Assembly: GCA_023053685.1 (NCBI GenBank)
Contig: JALIGW010000213.1
Coordinates: 62,001 to 126,000, forward strand
Reading direction: 5' to 3'
From: Diadophis punctatus similis
Taxonomy: Eukaryota > Chordata > Lepidosauria > Squamata > Dipsadidae
Length of the DNA: 64,000 nt
In this document: one piece after another, positions 58,586 to 64,000 of the stretch
How the letters are laid out: the number at the start of each line of letters is the position of its first letter
How positions within the stretch are numbered: position 1 is the first letter of the stretch
The notes under the pieces: generated by a model
Seen by the model: only the letters and a program-made list of their open reading frames with translations
Databases searched by the model: none
Told to the model about the DNA's origin: nothing
Made by a program: the position numbers and the translations under genes

Positions 58586-60415
58586 GGCTTTCCAGCCTGT
58601 GGGGAACAGGAATATGTGTTTCATTTTCATTTCTGAGGTGTTTGTCAAAAGTCATGTTTTTTGGCTTTATTGAGTCCTAAGGCGAATGCAGTGTTAGACT
58701 TTGGGCTGCCTCTTCAGGGTAGGCTCAGAATCGAAAATCAAGCGAGAATTCGGCTTTCCAGCCCGTGGGGAACAGGAATATGTGTTTCATTTTCATTTCT
58801 GAGGTGTTTGTCAAAAGTGATGTTTTTGGGCTGAATTGAGAAATAAGGCGAATGCTGTGTTAGACCTTGAGCTAGCTCTTCAGGGTAGGCTCGGAATCGA
58901 AAATCAAGCAAGAATTCGGCTTTCCAGCCTGTGGGGAACAGGAATATGTGTTTCTTTTTCATTTCTCAGGTGTTTGTCAAAAGTGATGTTTTTGGCTGTA
59001 TTGAGTCCTAAGGCGAATGCTGTGTTAGACCTAGGGCTAGCTCTTCAGGGAAAGGTCAGAATCAAAAATCAAGCGAGAATTCGGCTTTCCAGCCCATGGG
59101 GAACAGGAATATGTGTTTCATTTTCATTTCTGAGGTGTTTGTCAAAAGTCATGTTTTTTGGCTGTATTCAGTCCTAAGGCGAATGCTGTGTTAGACTTTT
59201 GGCTAGCTCTTCAGGGTAGGCTCGGAATCGAAAATCAAGCGAGAATTCGGCTTTCCAGCCCATGGGGAACAGGAATATGTGTTTCTTTTTCATTTCTGAG
59301 GTGTTTGTCAAAAGTGATGTTTTTGGGCTGAATTGAGAAATAAGGCGAATGCTGTGTTAGACCTTGAGCTAGCTCTTCAGGGTAGGCTTGGAATCGAAAA
59401 TCAAGCGAGAATTCAGCTGTCCAGCCCGTTGGGAATAGGGATATGTGTTTCTTTTTCATTTCTGAGGTGTTTGTCAAAAGTGATGTTTTTGGGCTGAATT
59501 GAATCCTAAGGCGAATGCTGTGTTAGACCTTGGGCTAGCTCTTCAGGGAAAGGTCAGAATCAAAAATCAAGCGAGAATTCGGCTTTCCAGCCCATGGGGA
59601 ACAGGAATATGTGTTTCATTTTCATTTCTGAGGTGTTTGTCAAAAGTCATGTTTTTTGGCTGTATTCAGTCCTAAGGCGAATGCTGTGTTAGACTTTTGG
59701 CTAGCTCTTCAGGGTAGGCTCGGAATCGAAAATCAAGCGAGAATTCAGCTGTCCAGCCCGTTGGGAATAGGGATATGTGTTTCTTTTTCATTTCTGAGGT
59801 GTTTGTCAAAAGTGATGTTTTTGGGCTGAATTGAATCCTAAGGCGAATGCTGTGTTAGACCTTGGGCTAGCTCTTCAGGGAAAGGTCAGAATCAAAAATC
59901 AAGCGAGAATTCGGCTTTCCAGCCTTTGGGGAACAGGAATATGTGTTTCATTTTCATTTCTGAGGTGTTTGTCAAAAGTGATGTTTTTGGGCTGAATTGA
60001 GAAATAAGGCGAATGCTGTGTTAGACCTTGAGCTAGCTCTTCAGGGTAGGCTTGGAATCGAAAATCAAGCGAGAATTCGGCTTTCCAGCCCTTGGGGAAC
60101 AGGAATATGTGTTTCTTTTTCATTTCTGAGGTGTTTGTCAAAAGTGATGTTTTTGGGCTGAATTGAGAAATAAGACGAATGCTGTGTTAGACCTTGGGCT
60201 AGCTCTTCAGGGTAGGCTCGGAATCGAAAATCAAGCGAGAATTCGGCTTTCCAGCCTGTGGGGAACAGGAATATGTGTTTCATTTTCATTTCTGAGGTGT
60301 TTGTCAAAAGTCATGTTTTTGGGCTGAATTGAGAATTAAGGCGAATGCTGTGTTAGACTTTGGGCAAGCTCTTCAGCATAGGCTCGGAATCGAAAATCAA
60401 GCGAGAATTCGGCTT

Positions 60416-62238
60416 TCCAGCCCGTGGGGAACAGGAATATGTGTTTCTTTTTCATTTCTGAGGTGTTTGTCAAAAGTGATGTTTTTGGGCTGAATTTAGA
60501 AATTAGGCGAATGCTGTGTTAGACCTTGGGCTAGCTCTTCAGGAAAAGGTCGGAATCAAAAATCAAGCGAGAATTCGGCTTTCCAGCCTGTGGGGAACAG
60601 GAATATGTGTTTCATTTTCATTTCTGAGGTGTTTGTCAAAAGTCATGTTTTTTGGCTGTATTGAGTCCTAAGGCGAATGCAGTGTTAGACTTTGGGCTAG
60701 CTCTTCAGGGTAGGCTCAGAATCGAAAATCAAGCGAGAATTCGGCTTTCCAGCCCGTGGGGAACAGGAATATGTGTTTCATTTTCATTTCTGAGGTGTTT
60801 GTCAAAAGTGATGTTTTTGGGCTGAATTGAGAAATAAGGCGAATGCTGTGTTAGACCTTGAGCTAGCTCTTCAGGGTAGGCTTGGAATCGAAAATGAAGC
60901 AAGAATTCAGCTGTCCAGCCCGTGGGGAATAGGGATATGTGTTTCTTTTTCATTTCTGAGGTGTTTGTCAAAAGTGATGTTTTTGGGCTGAATTGAATCC
61001 TAAGGCGAATGCTGTGTTAGACTTTGGGCTAGCTCTTCAGGGTAGGCTCGGAATCGAAAATCAAGCGAGAATTCGGCTTTCCAGCCTTTGGGGAACAGGA
61101 ACATGTGTTTCATTTTCATTTCTGAGGTGTTTGTCAAATGATGTTTTTGGGCTGAATTGAGAAATAAGGCGAATGCTGTGTTAGACCTTGAGCTAGCTCT
61201 TCAGGGTAGGCTCGGAATCGAAAATCAAGCGAGAATTCGGCTTTCCAGCCCTTGGGGAACAGGAATATGTGTTTCTTTTTCATTTCTGAGGTGTTTGTCA
61301 AAAGTGATGTTTTTGGGCTGAATTGAGAAATAAGGCGAATGCGGTGTTAGACCTTGGGCTAGCTCTTCTGGGAAAGGTCGGAATCAAAAATCAAGCGAGA
61401 ATTCGGCTTTCCAGCTCGTGGGGAACAGGAATATGTGTTTCATTTTCATTTCTGAAGTGTTTGTCAAAAGTGATGTTTTTGGCTGTATTGAGTCCTAAGG
61501 CGAATGCGGTGTTAGACCTTGGGCTAGCTCTTCAGGGAAAGGTCAGAATCAAAAATCAAGCGAGAATTCGGCTTTCCAGCCTGTGGGGAACTGGAATATG
61601 TGTTTCTTTTTCATTTCTGAGGTGTTTGTCAAAAGTGATGTTTTTGGGCTGAATTGAGAAATAAGGCGAATGCTGTGTTAGACCTTGAGCTAGCTCTTCA
61701 GGGTAGGCTTGGAATCGAAAATCAAGCGAGAATTCAGCTATCCAGCCCGTGGGGAATAGGGATATGTGTTTCTTTTTCATTTCTGAGGTGTTTGTCAAAA
61801 GTGATGTTTTTGGGCTGAATTGAATCCTAAGGCGAATGCTGTGTTAGACTTTGGGCTAGCTCTTCAGGGTAGGCTCGGAATCGAAAATCAAGCGAGAATT
61901 CGGCTTTCCAGCCTTTGGGGAACAGGAATATGTGTTTCATTTTCATTTCTGAGGTGTTTGTCAAAAGTGATGTTTTTGGGCTGAATTGAGAAATAAGGCG
62001 AATGCTGTGTTAGACTTTGGGCAAGCTCTTCAGCGTAGGCTCGGAATCGAAAATCAAGCCAGAATTCGGCTTTCCAGCCCGTGGGGAACAGGAATATGTG
62101 TTTCTTTTTCATTTCTGAGGTGTTTGTCAAAAGTGATGTTTTTGGGCTGAATTGAGAAATAAGGCGAATGCTGTGTTAGATCTTGGGCTAGCTCTTCAGG
62201 GTAGGCTCGGAATCGAAACTCAAGCGAGAATTCGGCTG
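60416..62238. repeat. 1823-bp tandem duplication, copy a (11 monomers)
   Basis: This unit matches 62239 onward. Shared markers are 'gaaattaggcg', 'aaaatgaagcaag', 'gaacatgtg', a two-base deletion 'gtcaaatgatg' (near 61134 and 62957) and 'cttctggg'. Matching begins after ggctttcc against ggctgtcc. Confidence 0.88.
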
Positions 62239-64000
62239 TCCAGCCCGTGGGGAACAGGAATATGTGTTTCTTTTTCATTTCTGAGGTGTTTGTCAAAAGT
62301 GATGTTTTTGGGCTGAATTTAGAAATTAGGCGAATGCTGTGTTAGACCTTGGGCTAGCTCTTCAGGAAAAGGTCGGAATCAAAAATCAAGCGAGAATTCG
62401 GCTTTCCAGCCTGTGGGGAACAGGAATATGTGTTTCATTTTCATTTCTGAGGTGTTTGTCAAAAGTCATGTTTTTTGGCTGTATTGAGTCCTAAGGCGAA
62501 TGCAGTGTTAGACTTTGGGCTAGCTCTTCAGGGTAGGCTCAGAATCGAAAATCAAGCGAGAATTCGGCTTTCCAGCCCGTGGGGAACAGGAATATGTGTT
62601 TCATTTTCATTTCTGAGGTGTTTGTCAAAAGTGATGTTTTTGGGCTGAATTGAGAAATAAGGCGAATGCTGTGTTAGACCTTGAGCTAGCTCTTCAGGGT
62701 AGGCTTGGAATCGAAAATGAAGCAAGAATTCAGCTGTCCAGCCCGTGGGGAATAGTGATATGTGTTTCTTTTTCATTTCTGAGGTGTTTGTCAAAAGTGA
62801 TGTTTTTGGGCTGAATTGAATCCTAAGGCGAATGCTGTGTTAGACTTTGGGCTAGCTCTTCAGGGTAGGCTCGGAATCGAAAATCAAGCGAGAATTCGGC
62901 TTTCCAGCCTTTGGGGAACAGGAACATGTGTTTCATTTTCATTTCTGAGGTGTTTGTCAAATGATGTTTTTGGGCTGAATTGAGAAATAAGGCGAATGCT
63001 GTGTTAGACCTTGAGCTAGCTCTTCAGGGTAGGCTCGGAATCGAAAATCAAGCGAGAATTCGGCTTTCCAGCCCTTGGGGAACAGGAATATGTGTTTCTT
63101 TTTCATTTCTGAGGTGTTTGTCAAAAGTGATGTTTTTGGGCTGAATTGAGAAATAAGGCGAATGCGGTGTTAGACCTTGGGCTAGCTCTTCTGGGAAAGG
63201 TCGGAATCAAAAATCAAGCGAGAATTCGGCTTTCCAGCTCGTGGGGAACAGGAATATGTGTTTCATTTTCATTTCTGAAGTGTTTGTCAAAAGTGATGTT
63301 TTTGGCTGTATTGAGTCCTAAGGCGAATGCGGTGTTAGACCTTGGGCTAGCTCTTCAGGGAAAGGTCAGAATCAAAAATCAAGCGAGAATTCGGCTTTCC
63401 AGCCTGTGGGGAACAGGAATATGTGTTTCTTTTTCATTTCTGAGGTGTTTGTCAAAAGTGATGTTTTTGGGCTGAATTGAGAAATAAGGCGAATGCTGTG
63501 TTAGACCTTGAGCTAGCTCTTCAGGGTAGGCTTGGAATCGAAAATCAAGCGAGAATTCAGCTATCCAGCCCGTGGGGAATAGGGATATGTGTTTCTTTTT
63601 CATTTCTGAGGTGTTTGTCAAAAGTGATGTTTTTGGGCTGAATTGAATCCTAAGGCGAATGCTGTGTTAGACTTTGGGCTAGCTCTTCAGGGTAGGCTCG
63701 GAATCGAAAATCAAGCGAGAATTCGGCTTTCCAGCCTTTGGGGAACAGGAATATGTGTTTCATTTTCATTTCTGAGGTGTTTGTCAAAAGTGATGTTTTT
63801 GGGCTGAATTGAGAAATAAGGCGAATGCTGTGTTAGACTTTGGGCAAGCTCTTCAGGGTAGGCTCGGAATCGAAAATCAAGCGAGAATTCGGCTTTCCAG
63901 CCTGTGGGGAACAGGAATATGTGTTTCTTTTTCATTTCTGAGGTGTTTGTCAAAAGTCATGTTTTTTGGCTGTATTGAGTCCTAAGGCGAATGCTGTGTT
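62239..64000. repeat. 1823-bp tandem duplication, copy b (cut by divergence and window end)
   Basis: Matches copy a to 63902, then reads cctgtgg and a 'gtcatgttttttgg' junction instead of cccgtgg and 'gtgatgtttttggg'. Differences within the unit are few, for example 'aatagtgat' near 62755 against 'aatagggat', and 'cagggtaggc' near 63854 against 'cagcgtaggc'. Confidence 0.85.

Larger units (their letters stand above)
58586..64000. repeat. 166-bp satellite array, right segment (diverged)
   Basis: About 33 monomers, continuing beyond the window. Monomers here carry more private changes than the 25-39 kb core: 'ctagggctagc', 'cttttggctagc' (near 59196 and 59694), 'ctgtattcagtcc', 'gagaattaagg', 'gaaattaggcg', 'gggcaagctc', 'cagcataggctc' and 'cttctggg'. 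A three-monomer repeat (about 498 bp) covers 59.03-59.88 kb. No gene was seen. Confidence 0.95.

Overview
The window is vertebrate heterochromatin-type DNA, most likely from a squamate reptile. It is almost entirely one tandem satellite with a monomer of about 166 bp (roughly 340 monomers, about 56.3 kb). The satellite is interrupted by three nearly identical copies of a 2.57-kb L1-type retrotransposon in plus orientation (49156-51726, 52739-55312, 55995-58566). The squamate assignment is an inference from the style of the L1 ORF1 protein. There is no bacterial gene content. The only protein genes I can support are the three ORF1 frames inside the L1 copies.

Satellite layout. Monomers are 166 bp (ending in a 'gggctgaattgagaaa' type junction) or 165 bp (ending in a 'tttttggctgtattgagtcc' type junction). 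Both carry an EcoRI hexamer, an NheI hexamer and a short CCTGT/ACAGG dyad. Several diverged monomer types are arranged in higher-order blocks that were copied by unequal exchange. From left to right: a diverged edge (1-1660); short-range copies at offsets 2155, 1494 and 2819 bp (1661-9694); a 4.46-kb block at offset 6965 (6666-11125 and 13630-18090); back-to-back tandem duplications of 3152 bp (14907-21210), 4148 bp (17859-26154) and 6629 bp (25706-38963); a 332-bp dimer duplication (38969-39632); a return of the 11-kb block at 40.6-43.0 kb; and a 13-monomer copy at 44.1-47.6 kb. After the L1 copies comes a more diverged edge (58586-64000) with its own 1823-bp tandem duplication.

L1 copies. 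Each has a 5' UTR of about 680 bp with a strong hairpin, one intact ORF1 (342 codons from the first ATG), no ORF2, a 3' region of about 850 bp with pyrimidine tracts and a G-run tract, and a 14-A tail. ORF1 without ORF2 is the architecture of mammalian half-L1 (HAL1) elements. All three copies sit at the same monomer position, have the same 19-bp target duplication with the same single mismatch, and have the same tail length. One insertion therefore became part of the satellite and was amplified with it; the copies are separated by 6 and then 4 monomers. A monomer at 498-662 carries marker variants of the insertion site but has no L1, so it looks like a relative of the empty site.

How the parts relate. 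I infer that satellite unequal exchange is the amplifier and the ORF1-only L1 is a passenger. Whether it is transcribed, or ORF1p is made, cannot be told from the sequence. The perfect-looking long duplications also need exclusion of assembly error.
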